A stretch of DNA of 64,000 nt from CAZFOB01 sp964520325 (GCA_964520325.1 CAZFOB010000015.1:1-64000), one strand, 5' to 3'. Shown: positions 33,159-41,650, numbered from the stretch's first letter. Notes: a model not told the origin generated them from the letters alone. Program-made: numbers and translations.

Positions 33159-33173
33159 TGACATCTCATGTCA
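33159..33173. promoter_or_regulatory. Operator between the VOC gene and the WYL regulator
   Basis: TGACAT CTC ATGTCA is a perfect 6-3-6 dyad. On the minus strand it overlaps a consensus -35 (TTGACA) for the VOC gene. It is the only clear dyad in the 86-bp divergent gap, so it is the likely binding site of the WYL-domain regulator. Confidence 0.65.
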
Positions 33174-33196
33174 AGGTTTCGGGATATGGTCTGAAA

Positions 33197-34144
33197 ATGC
33201 GAGCCGACCGGCTCCTCGCGATCCTGCTGCTCCTCCAGCGCGGGGGCCGGATGACCGCCGGCGACCTGGCCACGCGGCTCGAGGTCTCCGTGCGCACCAT
33301 CTACCGCGACCTCGAAGCGCTCGGGTCGGCCGGGGTGCCGGTCTACGCCGAGCCCGGCCGAGGCGGCGGGGTCCGGCTGCTCGAGAGCTACACCACCGAT
33401 CTGTCTGGCCTGTCGCTGCGCGAAGCCGAGCTCGTCCCCCTGCTCGGTCTCTCCGACGCCTTCGCCGGCATAGCGCTGCGGTCATCACTGCGACGCACGG
33501 AGACAAAGCTCCTCATGGCGCTTCCCGACGACCAGCGCGCACGGGCCGAGCAAGCGCGAAGGCGCATCCATGTGGATCTTTCGCGGTGGTGGGATCACGC
33601 AGAGCCCGTTCCCACTCTCCCGACGCTCGTCGAGGCCGTCTTCGGCAGTCGTCGCCTTCGGCTCCGCTACAAGCGTGGAGAGCACGCAACGGTGGTGCAG
33701 CGCACGGTCGATCCGCTCGGCCTGGTCGTGCAGGGAGGCACCTGGTATCTGGTCGGTCGTGTGCGGAAGACGCAAGATCGTATCTACCGCGTTTCGCGCA
33801 TCCTCAGCGCCGAGGCCCTGCTGACGCCGGCCGACGTCCCCGACGACTTCGACCTTCTCGCGTTCTGGGCCGGCCGCAAGGAGGACTTCCACATGACGCG
33901 GTCCGGCTACCAGGTTCGGGTTCGCGCGAAGCCTTGGGCACTCCGAGCGCTCCGCCACGTTTACGCCGGCGTGGTTGCGGAGGGCGACGATTGGGTGGAG
34001 ACCGAGCTCTCGTTCGGCACGCGGGGGATCGCTTTTGAACGGATCCTCGGCTTGAGAGAGAACATCGAGGTTCTTGGACCGGACGACCTGCGCAACGGGA
34101 TCGCCGAAGCGATCGCGCGGATGCACGGTCTCTACGCCCGTTGA
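33197..34144 (+). CDS. WYL-domain transcriptional regulator (YafY type)
   Basis: This 315-aa protein begins with an HTH_11 winged helix (RADRLLAILLLLQRGGRMTA..., TRLEVSVRTIYRDLEALGSAGVPV) and continues with a WYL effector domain (RRLRLRYKR, RTVDPLGLVVQGGTWYLVGR, YRVSRILSAEAL) and the WCX C-terminal extension (VRAKPWALRALRHVYAG...). WYL domains bind nucleic-acid or nucleotide ligands. It starts at ATG 33197 and is divergent from the VOC gene, which it probably controls through the dyad at 33159-33173. It is soluble. Confidence 0.92.
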   Translation: MRADRLLAILLLLQRGGRMTAGDLATRLEVSVRTIYRDLEALGSAGVPVYAEPGRGGGVRLLESYTTDLSGLSLREAELVPLLGLSDAFAGIALRSSLRRTETKLLMALPDDQRARAEQARRRIHVDLSRWWDHAEPVPTLPTLVEAVFGSRRLRLRYKRGEHATVVQRTVDPLGLVVQGGTWYLVGRVRKTQDRIYRVSRILSAEALLTPADVPDDFDLLAFWAGRKEDFHMTRSGYQVRVRAKPWALRALRHVYAGVVAEGDDWVETELSFGTRGIAFERILGLRENIEVLGPDDLRNGIAEAIARMHGLYAR

Positions 34145-34181
34145 GCGCCCGCCCATAAGTTGCGGGATCGAGTTGCGTTAT

Positions 34182-34208
34182 CTACCGTCGGTAAGTTACT
34201 GTCGGTAG
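34182..34208 (+). promoter_or_regulatory. Candidate TetR operator directly before the start codon
   Basis: CTACCG (34182-34187) and CGGTAG (34203-34208) form an inverted pair around a core with two GTCGGTA copies. The segment ends at the GTG of the TetR gene, so the transcript would be leaderless or nearly so and the regulator should repress itself. Confidence 0.55.
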
Positions 34209-34850
34209 GTGGTCCGCACAGGTGCGACACACCGAGTCGGTCGGCCCCGCGGCCCGGCCCCCGATCCCGATCAGCGACGCGCGGATCTCATGGACGCCGC
34301 GTCGCGCGCGATCCGCCGGATTGGGCCGGAGGCCTCGATGGACGCCATCGCCGCCGAGGCAGGCCTGAGCAAGCCCATGCTCTACAGCCGATTCGGCGAC
34401 AAAGCCGGTCTGGCAGCTGCACTCGCGGAGCGCTTCGCCGCCGACATCGTTGACGATGTCGTCGCGAGTTTCACCTCCCACACCGACCCGCGCCAGATGC
34501 TCCGGGGTGCGATCGACACGTTCATCGCGTTCGTGGAGCGCGACCCAAACATCTACCGCTTCCTGGCTCTCGGCGCGGCTACCCCGCGCTCTCTGGTCGC
34601 GACCCAACAACTGGTGCTCGAGGTGGGGCTCCGGCTGGCGGACGTTATCCGCGGGCGGTTGGTGGATGCGCAAGCCGATCCCGGCCCGGCCGAACTCTGG
34701 GCGTTCTCGACACTCGGCTCGGTCTTCGTCGCTGCTGAGTGGTGGCTGGTCCGCTCGACGATGTCTCGCGAAGAACTGGTGGACGAACTCACAACTCTGG
34801 CCTGGACGGGGATGTCGGGCAGAGCTGAACCCGAAAGGACCTCGCGATGA
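34209..34850 (+). CDS. TetR/AcrR family regulator
   Basis: This 213-aa protein starts at GTG 34209. The N-terminal helix-turn-helix reads LMDAASRAIRRIGPEASMDA followed by AGLSKPMLYSRFGDKAGL, the standard TetR pattern. The ligand domain (about 70-205) is helical and of the TetR_C type. The stop overlaps the start of the ABC1 kinase gene by four bases (ATGA at 34847-34850), so the two are translated together. A role in lipid or quinone control is suggested only by that partner. Confidence 0.88.
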   Translation: MVRTGATHRVGRPRGPAPDPDQRRADLMDAASRAIRRIGPEASMDAIAAEAGLSKPMLYSRFGDKAGLAAALAERFAADIVDDVVASFTSHTDPRQMLRGAIDTFIAFVERDPNIYRFLALGAATPRSLVATQQLVLEVGLRLADVIRGRLVDAQADPGPAELWAFSTLGSVFVAAEWWLVRSTMSREELVDELTTLAWTGMSGRAEPERTSR

Positions 34851-36436
34851 GCGATCCCGCTCTGAAGATGCCGCTCGTTCCGCCGCTTCCCGACATGCGT
34901 GACATGGTCCCAGGGTCGTCCTGGCTCGGAGCACGAGAAGGACTTCGGGAAGCGGCGGCCTATTGGCTCGTCAAAGCTCCGCCGCAGCGGACGAAGCTCG
35001 CATCGCAAGCGCGACGGCTTGCGCGTCCGTCTTTGGCGTGGGGATCGCTCTCCGCGGTCGCGAGAGCCGGCGGACGTGTAGTGAGTGTGGTCGGTCCGGA
35101 CGGTCTCTCGGAGATCTTCCGCGCCGCAAGTGACGCGCGACGGGGCCGCGAAGGCAAGACTGCGAAGCGCGGCGGGGCATCCCGAGGGCAGACCCCCTGG
35201 AATGAAGGGCGCCGTCCGCCGGCGCAACTCGCCATCGAGCGAGCGCGCGAGCTCGTCGAGGCCGGCGGTCCCGCATACGTGAAGCTCGGCCAGTTCATCG
35301 CTTCGGCGCGAGGACTCCTTCCCGAGGAATGGGTCGATGCGTTCGCTTGGTGCCGCGACGAAGTGCCTCCTCTGCAGCCGGGGATCGCCGAATCGATCAT
35401 CCAGAAAACCTTCGGCGCTCCGGTAACCGAGCTGTTCGCCACATTCGATCCCGTTCCCATCGGTGCCGCGTCGATCGCGCAGGTGCACGGCGCAACCCTT
35501 CTCGATGGAACCGACGTCGTCGTGAAGGTGCGGCGCCCCGGACTGCGACGCAAGTTCACCGAGGACATCCGGGTGATGGCATTGCTCGCAAGCGTCGCCG
35601 AACGCCTCACCGCCGAAGCACGCATGGCCAACCTCTCAGGATTCGTCGACCTCTTCGCGCAGATCGTCCTCGAGGAGCTCGACTTCCGTCTCGAGGCCGT
35701 GAACATCATCGAATCGGCACTCGCGTCGGAGGCCGCTGGTCACGACTACGTGAACTATCCGCGTCCGATCCCCGACCTGGTGTCCTCGAACGTGCTCGTG
35801 ATGGAGCGCGTCCCGGGTGTGCGTTACACCGATGCTCTCGAGGCCTACCCGGACAGCGTCGACGGCGCCAAGATGTTGCGACTCGCGATCCAGAGCGTGC
35901 TCGAGCAGACGATGATCTACGGCATCTTCCACGGCGACCTGCACGCCGGCAACGTCTTCATCGACTCCACGGGCAAATTCTCGCTGGTCGATTTCGGCAT
36001 CCTCGGCCGCCTCACAGCCGAGCAGCGCGTTGCGCTCATCCGGTTCCTCGTCGGCTTCGCCCGCAACGACGTCCGCATCCAGCTCGCTGCGATGCACGAG
36101 TTCGGAGGGGTCCCGATCGGCGCCGACTTCGACGCGCTTGCGGCCGAGCTCCAGGTCTATGCAGACCAGACGGCGGACCTCGAGATCAAGGCCGGCGAGA
36201 TGGGCAAAGGCCTCGAACAGATGGCCGAAGCGATGAGCTCGATCATGCGACTGCTCTCCCGCTCGGGCTTCGTGGTTCCCAAGGAGATGGTGCTGTTCTT
36301 CAAGAACGTGCTCTACCTGAACGGTTTCGGCGCGGCGCTCGCGCCGGAGGCCAATCTCCTCGCGGAGATCGAGCCGATCTTCACCTACTTCATGACGAAA
36401 TATCCCGAGGCGGTCGAACTGATGTCGGGAGCCTGA
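34847..36436 (+). CDS. ABC1/UbiB (AarF) atypical kinase family protein
   Basis: This 529-aa protein shows the ABC1-family signatures KLGQFIASARGLLP (KxGQ), PIGAASIAQVHGA (alanine-rich loop in place of the glycine loop), VVVKVRRPG (catalytic Lys), LEELDFRLEAVNI and the catalytic block HGDLHAGNVFIDSTGKFSLV with Asp of VDFGILG. In other bacteria UbiB-type proteins support isoprenoid-quinone lipid handling. The end is a helical membrane-associated region (MVLFFKNVLYLNGFGAALA). In operon with TetR. Substrate unknown. Confidence 0.9.
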   Translation: MSDPALKMPLVPPLPDMRDMVPGSSWLGAREGLREAAAYWLVKAPPQRTKLASQARRLARPSLAWGSLSAVARAGGRVVSVVGPDGLSEIFRAASDARRGREGKTAKRGGASRGQTPWNEGRRPPAQLAIERARELVEAGGPAYVKLGQFIASARGLLPEEWVDAFAWCRDEVPPLQPGIAESIIQKTFGAPVTELFATFDPVPIGAASIAQVHGATLLDGTDVVVKVRRPGLRRKFTEDIRVMALLASVAERLTAEARMANLSGFVDLFAQIVLEELDFRLEAVNIIESALASEAAGHDYVNYPRPIPDLVSSNVLVMERVPGVRYTDALEAYPDSVDGAKMLRLAIQSVLEQTMIYGIFHGDLHAGNVFIDSTGKFSLVDFGILGRLTAEQRVALIRFLVGFARNDVRIQLAAMHEFGGVPIGADFDALAAELQVYADQTADLEIKAGEMGKGLEQMAEAMSSIMRLLSRSGFVVPKEMVLFFKNVLYLNGFGAALAPEANLLAEIEPIFTYFMTKYPEAVELMSGA

Positions 36437-36477
36437 CTACGGGACGCTGTGTCCACCCTGTGCAGTCTCGCGGGAAG

Positions 36478-36550
36478 TGGAGATGGTCGGAATCGAACCG
36501 ACGACCCCCGCCTTGCAAAGGCGGTGCTCTACCAACTGAGCTACATCCCC
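36478..36550 (-). tRNA. tRNA-Ala (TGC)
   Basis: A 73-nt cloverleaf has acceptor GGGGATG/CATCTCC (one G-T pair), anticodon stem CCGCC/GGCGG with loop TTTGCAA (TGC), and T-loop GGTTCGATTCC. Discriminator A; CCA is not encoded. Ala and Ile tRNAs next to gyrA are typical of actinobacterial origins. Confidence 0.95.
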
Positions 36551-36558
36551 TGACTGCG

Positions 36559-36690
36559 CTACGACTCCTCGGTCGGCGGCTCCCAGCGCCCGAGCTCGAC
36601 CTGGTCGTCCCGCCGGCCCCGGACGAGCTTTACCGCCATGCCCACCAACGTCCCCAATAGACCGAAGAAGAACCACCGACGCTTACGCAC
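36559..36690 (-). CDS. Small basic membrane protein between tRNA-Ala and tRNA-Ile
   Basis: This 43-aa protein starts at GTG 36690 and ends TAG 36559-36561. It opens RKRRWFFFGLLGTLVGMAVK, one transmembrane helix after a basic start, then a polar tail ending ELGRWEPPTEES. The helix-plus-EPP tail looks like a real product; many actinobacteria carry a similar unnamed small membrane protein in this spot. The Shine-Dalgarno is weak. Function unknown. Confidence 0.6.
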   Translation of the reverse strand: MRKRRWFFFGLLGTLVGMAVKLVRGRRDDQVELGRWEPPTEES

Positions 36691-36735
36691 GCGATTCGAC
36701 CTCCACGTCGAAGTCTTTGACACGAAACTGCTGGG

Positions 36736-36809
<74 letters not shown>

Positions 36810-36835
36810 AGCGACCACGCATCTTATCCGCTCCA

Positions 36836-36892
36836 GGATCGGCCGTAGGCCGCCCCCGAGAGGGATCGGCCGCAGGCCACCCCAGAGGGATC
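36836..36892. repeat. Short GC-rich repeat between tRNA-Ile and a toxin gene
   Basis: GGATCGGCCGTAGGCC (36836-36851) and GGATCGGCCGCAGGCC (36863-36878) are near-identical units, and a third start GGATC is at 36888-36892. Each carries the hairpin-forming GGCC-NNN-GGCC. It is another small duplicated unit at a gene end. Confidence 0.8.
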
Positions 36893-37322
36893 ACCACACG
36901 GTGCGGAGGTCGCCGGTTCGTCGTGCGTGGTCGCGGATGCGTCTGTCCTTGGTGATGAGCACCACCGACGCCTCCCGCGCTTGCGCATAGAGGAACCGGT
37001 CCGCGGGATCTCCTGGGAACGCGTCACCGGGAAGACCGCCCGCAGCGGCTGCCGCCTGCGGCGAGAGTGGCAAGAACTCAACTCGATCAGTCGAGAGCAC
37101 GTCGTTGATCCAGTCGTAGAGGTTCCGGTCGAGTCCGATCCGACCCATGCGAACGAGAGTGCTGATCTCCCAGAAAGAGATCGGACTCACCATGAGCATG
37201 GCTGCCTTGGCAATCTCACGGAGCGCCCGGGCTGATAGACGAGGATCTTCGTCGACCCACCAGATCAGAACGTGAGTGTCAAGAAGGATCTGCTCAGTCG
37301 TTGTCGGCCTCCCAAGCCTCAC
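36891..37322 (-). CDS. PIN-domain toxin (VapC-like)
   Basis: This PIN-domain ribonuclease has about 143 aa with GTG 37322 as the likely start; it overlaps the antitoxin stop by 29 bases. Visible features are LLDTHVLIWWVDEDPRL (first acidic site), SPISFWEISTLVRMG (second), AFPGDPADRFLYAQAR (third) and LITKDRRIRDH (fourth Asp). This sequence type belongs to the PIN group often paired with Phd-like antitoxins. It was inserted between tRNA-Ile and the DUF3566-gyrA block, which are normally adjacent. Confidence 0.85.
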   Translation of the reverse strand: MRLGRPTTTEQILLDTHVLIWWVDEDPRLSARALREIAKAAMLMVSPISFWEISTLVRMGRIGLDRNLYDWINDVLSTDRVEFLPLSPQAAAAAGGLPGDAFPGDPADRFLYAQAREASVVLITKDRRIRDHARRTGDLRTVW

Positions 37323-37527
37323 CCGTGGAGAAGAGGAGTTCCTCGTCATCGGCGTGGTACGTCACACTGCCGGCGAGGGACCGTGGCTCGTGCTCCTCGA
37401 GCGCTACAACCTTCGCGACGGGACGTCCGCGCTTGGTCACGATGAGCGTCGTCTTCGTCCGAGCGACCTCGTCGAGAAGCGCCAGGCAGCGCTCTTTGAA
37501 GCGGCTCGCGGGGACCTCCCTGTCCAT
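37294..37527 (-). CDS. Phd/YefM-type antitoxin
   Basis: This 77-aa antitoxin starts at ATG 37527. Its N-terminus (VPASRFKERCLALLDEV, TLIVTKRGRPVAKVVAL) is the Phd/YefM DNA-binding domain and the acidic tail (YHADDEELLFSTGEAWEADND) the toxin-binding part. The ATG lies at the inner edge of a perfect 34-bp palindrome (37525-37558) that should be its operator, with TTGACA just outside it. There is almost no leader, so the mRNA is probably leaderless. Confidence 0.85.
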   Translation of the reverse strand: MDREVPASRFKERCLALLDEVARTKTTLIVTKRGRPVAKVVALEEHEPRSLAGSVTYHADDEELLFSTGEAWEADND

Positions 37528-37558
37528 ATGACTAGTGTCCATGGACACTAGTCATATG
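37525..37558. promoter_or_regulatory. 34-bp perfect palindrome, operator of the Phd-type antitoxin
   Basis: The half-site CATATGACTAGTGTCCA is followed directly by its exact reverse complement. The right edge abuts TTGACA (minus strand of 37557-37562), a consensus -35, and the left edge is the antitoxin ATG. It is much more AT-rich than its surroundings. Phd-type antitoxins bind palindromes at their own promoter. Confidence 0.85.
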
Positions 37559-37566
37559 TCAAGCCC

Positions 37567-37908
37567 TCAGCGGTCTCGTGTGGTGATCACGACGCCGCCG
37601 ACGAGCGCGCTCACGTGGTTGTAGAGCAACGCGATGACCCCGGCCAGCAGCGCGAACACGGCTGAGACCAAGGCCGAGAGCACGACAAAAGCCAGGACGA
37701 ATGGCAAGATCGTGAACCGAAAACCCGTGAAGCCCAGGCTCGCGATGAACCCCTCGACGCCTCCGAGGCCCCCGGACACCAGACCGAGCAGATACAGGGC
37801 GACCGTGCCGACAAGCACGATCGCGAAGATCGAGAGCGCGATCGTGAACGCCACTCGCACAGACGAGCCCACATCGATCGACCGGATCACCCTGCGCTCG
37901 CTGCCCAC
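37567..37908 (-). CDS. DUF3566 transmembrane protein
   Basis: This 113-aa protein opens RRVIRSIDVGSSVRVAFTIA, with helices FTIALSIFAIVLVGTVALYLL and LPFVLAFVVLSALVSAVFALL. The RxIRxIDxxSxxKxA/RVA start and two helices define DUF3566 (PF12089), found downstream of gyrA in most actinobacteria (Rv0007 in M. tuberculosis). Function unknown, possibly linked to cell division or DNA topology by context alone. It is 13 bases after gyrA. Confidence 0.9.
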   Translation of the reverse strand: MGSERRVIRSIDVGSSVRVAFTIALSIFAIVLVGTVALYLLGLVSGGLGGVEGFIASLGFTGFRFTILPFVLAFVVLSALVSAVFALLAGVIALLYNHVSALVGGVVITTRDR

Positions 37909-37921
37909 GATCCCCCCGAGG

Positions 37922-40900
37922 CTATTCCTCCGAATCGTCGTCGCCTGTGCCGGTGAACACCGGCGAAGCCGACGCTACGCGCTGGGCCTTGCCGAGGTTC
38001 ATCACCCGCACGCCCGTCGCGTCCCTGCCCTGCGAAGAAACACCCTTGACCGGGATGCGCACGGTGATGCCGGCCGTTGAGACCAGGAACACTTCGTCCT
38101 CTGGGCTCACGAGGAACGCCGCGACGACGTAGCCCTTCTTCTCGTTGAGCTTGATCGCTCGGATGCCCTGGTTGCCACGTCCGATGCGCCGCCAGTGCCG
38201 CAGCGGCGTTCGCTTGCCGTACCCGGCGTCGGTGACGATCAGGATCAGTCCTTCGGGATCGACCACATCGGTCGAGACGACTTCATCGTCGGGCCGGAGG
38301 CGAATACCGCGCACACCGGCTGCACCGCGACCCATCGACCGGACGTTGCTCTCGGTGAACCGGATCGACTGGCCCTTGCGGGTCACCATGATGATGTCGT
38401 CGCCACCGGTGGATTCCACCACGCGGACGAGCTCGTCCTTCTTGCGGAGGTTGATCGCGATGAAGCCCTCGCGCCGGCTCTTGTCGTACTCGCTCATCGG
38501 TGTCTTCTTGACCTGACCCTGCTTGGTCGCGAAGAAGAGATACACCTCCTTGCCAAACTCCTTCGTCGCGATGATGTTCTGGACCGACTCGTCCTTACGA
38601 AGGGGAAGCAGGTTGATGAGCGCGGTTCCCCGCGCAGTGCGCTCTTTGATCGGGATCTCGTGTGCGCGCAGCCGGAACACCCTGCCTTGGTTGCTGAACA
38701 ACAACAGGTAGGCGTGGGTCGACGTATGGATGATCTCTTTGACGAGGTCGGCTTCCTTGAGGTTGGCTCCCTGCACGCCGCGTCCGCCGCGTCCCTGCGT
38801 GCGGTACTTGCTGGCGGCCACCGTCTTGATGTAGCCGGCTTCCGTACGAACCACGACGACCTCTTCGTCCTGGATGAGGTCTTCGATGTTCATCTCGGTG
38901 ACGTCGGCGGACAGCAACGTCCGGCGCTCGTCGCCGAACTTGTCGCGGATCGTTGTGAGCTCGTCTTTGACCACCGCGCGCAACGTCGTCTCGTTGCTCA
39001 GGATCTCTTCCAGGTACTTCATCCGTGCCTGGAGCTCGGCCATCTCGTCCTTCAGCTGCTTGGTCCCAAGCCGGGTCAGGCGAGCCAGCGGCATGTCGAG
39101 GATGTAGTTGGCCTGGATCTCACTGAACGCAAGAGGCGCACCCATCAACTGCCTGCGAGCGTCGTCGCGGTCGGCCGAACCTCGGATCAGCTTGATGATC
39201 GCGTCGATCTCGTCAAGCGCCTTGAGTAGCCCTTCGACGATGTGCGCACGTGCCTTCGCGACATCGAGCCGATGCTGACTGCGGCGCTTGACGACGACGA
39301 GCTGGTGGTCGACGTAGTGACCGATGGCTTGCGCGAGATTCAGCGTGCGCGGCACACCGTCGACGAGCGCGACCATGTTCACCGAGAACGTGGTCTGCAA
39401 CTGCGTGTGCTTCCACAGGTTGTTCAGGACAACGTTGGCGTTGGCGTCACGCTTGAGCTCGATCACCAAGCGCGTTTGCCCTTTGGCCGAAGCGTCGTTG
39501 ATGTTGCGGATCCCGTCGAGCTGCTTGTTGTTGACGAGCTCGGCGATGCGTCCGGCGATACTCCCGACGCTCGTCTGGTAAGGGATCTCGGTCACGATGA
39601 TCTCCGGACCGCGCCGGCCCTCGTCGATCTCGGCCGTCGCACGCACCTTGATCGAGCCACGGCCCGTGGTATACGCATCGAGGATCCCCTGCCGGCCGAG
39701 GATCTGTGCTCCCGTCGGAAAGTCCGGACCCTTCACGAACTTCATCAGATCTTTGGGAGTTGCATCGGGATCACCGAGCACGTGGATCGCCGCGTTGATG
39801 ACTTCGGTCAAGTTGTGGGTCGGGATGTTCGTCGCCATCGCGACCGCGATCCCTTGGCTCCCGTTGACGAGCAGGTTCGGAAATCGGGCCGGAAGGACGG
39901 TCGGCTCGGTGAGCTCGTTGGTGTAGTTCGGGACGAAGTCGACGGTGTTCTCTTCGATCCCCGCGAGCATCTCCATCGCAAGGGCACCAAGCCTCGCTTC
40001 GGTGTTGTGGTTGACAAACCCACCTGCCAGGAACGAGTGGTCTTCCGAGGCGACGCGAACCGAGTACACGTCCTGGATGCCGGCGTCTTCGATCGAGGCG
40101 ACGCCGTCGTAGAAATAGCCCGCCTCCACCAGCGGCCGCACGACGGCGACCGCTTCACGGTTGTTGACCTTCTCCCAGAAGTCCTCACCGAGCGCCTCGA
40201 GTCTCTCCCAGCGGTCGAAGTCCCGTGACATCGCGCGGCTCGACTCCGGTATCCGGGCAAGTACTTCGGCAAGCACGTCGCGCTTGCGCGTCAGGAAGTT
40301 CACGCGTTCGGCGAATAGGCGAGCGTCTCGTCTATTCGTGATGCTCACTCGCCATCCACCGCGCTTCGCGAAGTGCACGATGCGAGAAGCGATGCCGAAT
40401 TCGAGCAGCAGGCTCTGGACGTCCCGAACCAGTCCCTCGCTGTGGCTGTCGTAGCAGAGATGGATCGAAGCGCGATCACCCAGGCACACGCTCCCGTCGC
40501 CCTCGAAGAGCGCCTGAAGGAACACTCGCTTCAGACCGAGCGACCCTTGCCAGACGACCGCAGGGATCCGCTTCCGTGCCGCGAGCTGGCCGATCAATTC
40601 CGTCAGCGGTCCCTTGGCGAAGTGCGACACGTCGTGGACGTCCAACTCGTAGGAGAGGGAGCCTGACCGGTTACGTCGCTGGTTCAGGTAGAACGTCCCG
40701 CCGATCAGCTCCCGGTACGCGATGCCCGCCAGGCGGAAGAACTCCTCATCAGTGTTGTTGAAACCGAGGCGCTTCTCGCCCGCCCAACCCTCGGACACCA
40801 TCATCCCGGCGAGGATCCCGAGTTGCTGTTCGTACCCGGTCGCAGGGAGGTCGTCCTCTGGACGGTAAGCACGAGAGATGCAGACGACCGTTTCAGACGT

Positions 40901-41647
40901 GACTTCGTCCAAGCGGCGCCAAAGCAACATCGGAACACCGAGGACGGAATCCAGGCACAGGACGGGATGGTTCGGAGTCCCGACGAGCGCATACCCGGCA
41001 CGCGTACGGATCCGGATCGTCGGCTGCGGCCCGGAGTGGAAGAGCATGTTCGCCGCGACCGGGTTGCCGAACTTGTCCAAGACCTTGAGGTCGATCGGGT
41101 TGTCGGAGTTCGGGCGGGCGCCCGGGACCAGCTCTGCGATCGGGCAGGACGTTCCGTTCGCCAGGCGAACGATCGTGTCGCCGGTGACGCAGTACCTCTC
41201 GGCGGCTGGTGGATCGTCCGGGGAACCGAAGTTGCCGTGCCCGTCGACGAGTGGGTAACGCAGCGAGAAGCCCTGCGCGAGACGCGCCAGCGCGTCGTAG
41301 GCGGCCGCGGTGCCGTAGGGGTGGTACTTACCGGTGACGTCTCCGGTGATCCGCGCGCACTTCATATGCGGACGATCGGGGCGTGCTCCAAGATCCGGGT
41401 GATTCATCGCGTAGAGGAACCTGCGGTGAACGGGCTTGAGGCCGTCGCGCACATCGGGCAGCGCTCGCGCAACGATGACGGACATGGAGTAGTCGAGATA
41501 CGACCGCTCCATCTCGTCCTTGATCTCGACGGGCTCAACAGTGCCGAAGGTCAGCGCCGGCTGGTCGCCGCTGCCATCACCAGCTCGGGTGCGGGCGCGT
41601 GAAGCGGGGCGACGGCGATTGGGCTTGTTCGGTGGTCTTCTGCTCAT
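37922..41647 (-). CDS. gyrA: DNA gyrase subunit A precursor containing an intein
   Basis: This 1241-aa precursor loses a 396-aa intein to leave an 845-aa GyrA, normal length. The N-terminal extein has the winged helix (SYLDYSMSVIVARALPDVRDG) and GNFGSPDDPPAAERY; Tyr152 is the catalytic residue that attacks DNA. The intein follows it directly (residues 153-548, bases 40004-41191), then TEARLGALAMEML resumes. The C-terminal domain has the GyrA beta-pinwheel and the QGRGGRGV GyrA-box. The gene lies three bases after gyrB on the same strand. Without protein splicing the catalytic Tyr would be separated from its context, so splicing is needed for viability. Confidence 0.97.
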   Translation of the reverse strand: MSRRPPNKPNRRRPASRARTRAGDGSGDQPALTFGTVEPVEIKDEMERSYLDYSMSVIVARALPDVRDGLKPVHRRFLYAMNHPDLGARPDRPHMKCARITGDVTGKYHPYGTAAAYDALARLAQGFSLRYPLVDGHGNFGSPDDPPAAERYCVTGDTIVRLANGTSCPIAELVPGARPNSDNPIDLKVLDKFGNPVAANMLFHSGPQPTIRIRTRAGYALVGTPNHPVLCLDSVLGVPMLLWRRLDEVTSETVVCISRAYRPEDDLPATGYEQQLGILAGMMVSEGWAGEKRLGFNNTDEEFFRLAGIAYRELIGGTFYLNQRRNRSGSLSYELDVHDVSHFAKGPLTELIGQLAARKRIPAVVWQGSLGLKRVFLQALFEGDGSVCLGDRASIHLCYDSHSEGLVRDVQSLLLEFGIASRIVHFAKRGGWRVSITNRRDARLFAERVNFLTRKRDVLAEVLARIPESSRAMSRDFDRWERLEALGEDFWEKVNNREAVAVVRPLVEAGYFYDGVASIEDAGIQDVYSVRVASEDHSFLAGGFVNHNTEARLGALAMEMLAGIEENTVDFVPNYTNELTEPTVLPARFPNLLVNGSQGIAVAMATNIPTHNLTEVINAAIHVLGDPDATPKDLMKFVKGPDFPTGAQILGRQGILDAYTTGRGSIKVRATAEIDEGRRGPEIIVTEIPYQTSVGSIAGRIAELVNNKQLDGIRNINDASAKGQTRLVIELKRDANANVVLNNLWKHTQLQTTFSVNMVALVDGVPRTLNLAQAIGHYVDHQLVVVKRRSQHRLDVAKARAHIVEGLLKALDEIDAIIKLIRGSADRDDARRQLMGAPLAFSEIQANYILDMPLARLTRLGTKQLKDEMAELQARMKYLEEILSNETTLRAVVKDELTTIRDKFGDERRTLLSADVTEMNIEDLIQDEEVVVVRTEAGYIKTVAASKYRTQGRGGRGVQGANLKEADLVKEIIHTSTHAYLLLFSNQGRVFRLRAHEIPIKERTARGTALINLLPLRKDESVQNIIATKEFGKEVYLFFATKQGQVKKTPMSEYDKSRREGFIAINLRKKDELVRVVESTGGDDIIMVTRKGQSIRFTESNVRSMGRGAAGVRGIRLRPDDEVVSTDVVDPEGLILIVTDAGYGKRTPLRHWRRIGRGNQGIRAIKLNEKKGYVVAAFLVSPEDEVFLVSTAGITVRIPVKGVSSQGRDATGVRVMNLGKAQRVASASPVFTGTGDDDSEE
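40004..41191 (-). other. GyrA intein (396 aa) with LAGLIDADG homing endonuclease
   Basis: Splicing motifs are complete: block A CVTGDTIVRL with nucleophile Cys1, block B GTPNHPVLCL with the conserved T/N/H, block F DVYSVRVASEDHSFLAGG, and block G ending VNHN with +1 Thr of the C-extein. The inserted endonuclease has two LAGLIDADG-type motifs, LGILAGMMVSEGW (acidic Glu134) and LQALFEGDGSV (Asp232). The insertion site is after the catalytic Tyr, the same position as the mycobacterial GyrA intein. The mini-intein of M. xenopi is about half this size because it lost the endonuclease. This copy therefore looks complete and mobile. Confidence 0.95.
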
Positions 41648-41650
41648 GAC

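Noticed and set aside
36836..36892. Attachment site of an integrated element next to tRNA-Ile
   Set aside because: No copy of the tRNA 3' end and no integrase gene are present; the repeat is unrelated to tRNA-Ile sequence.
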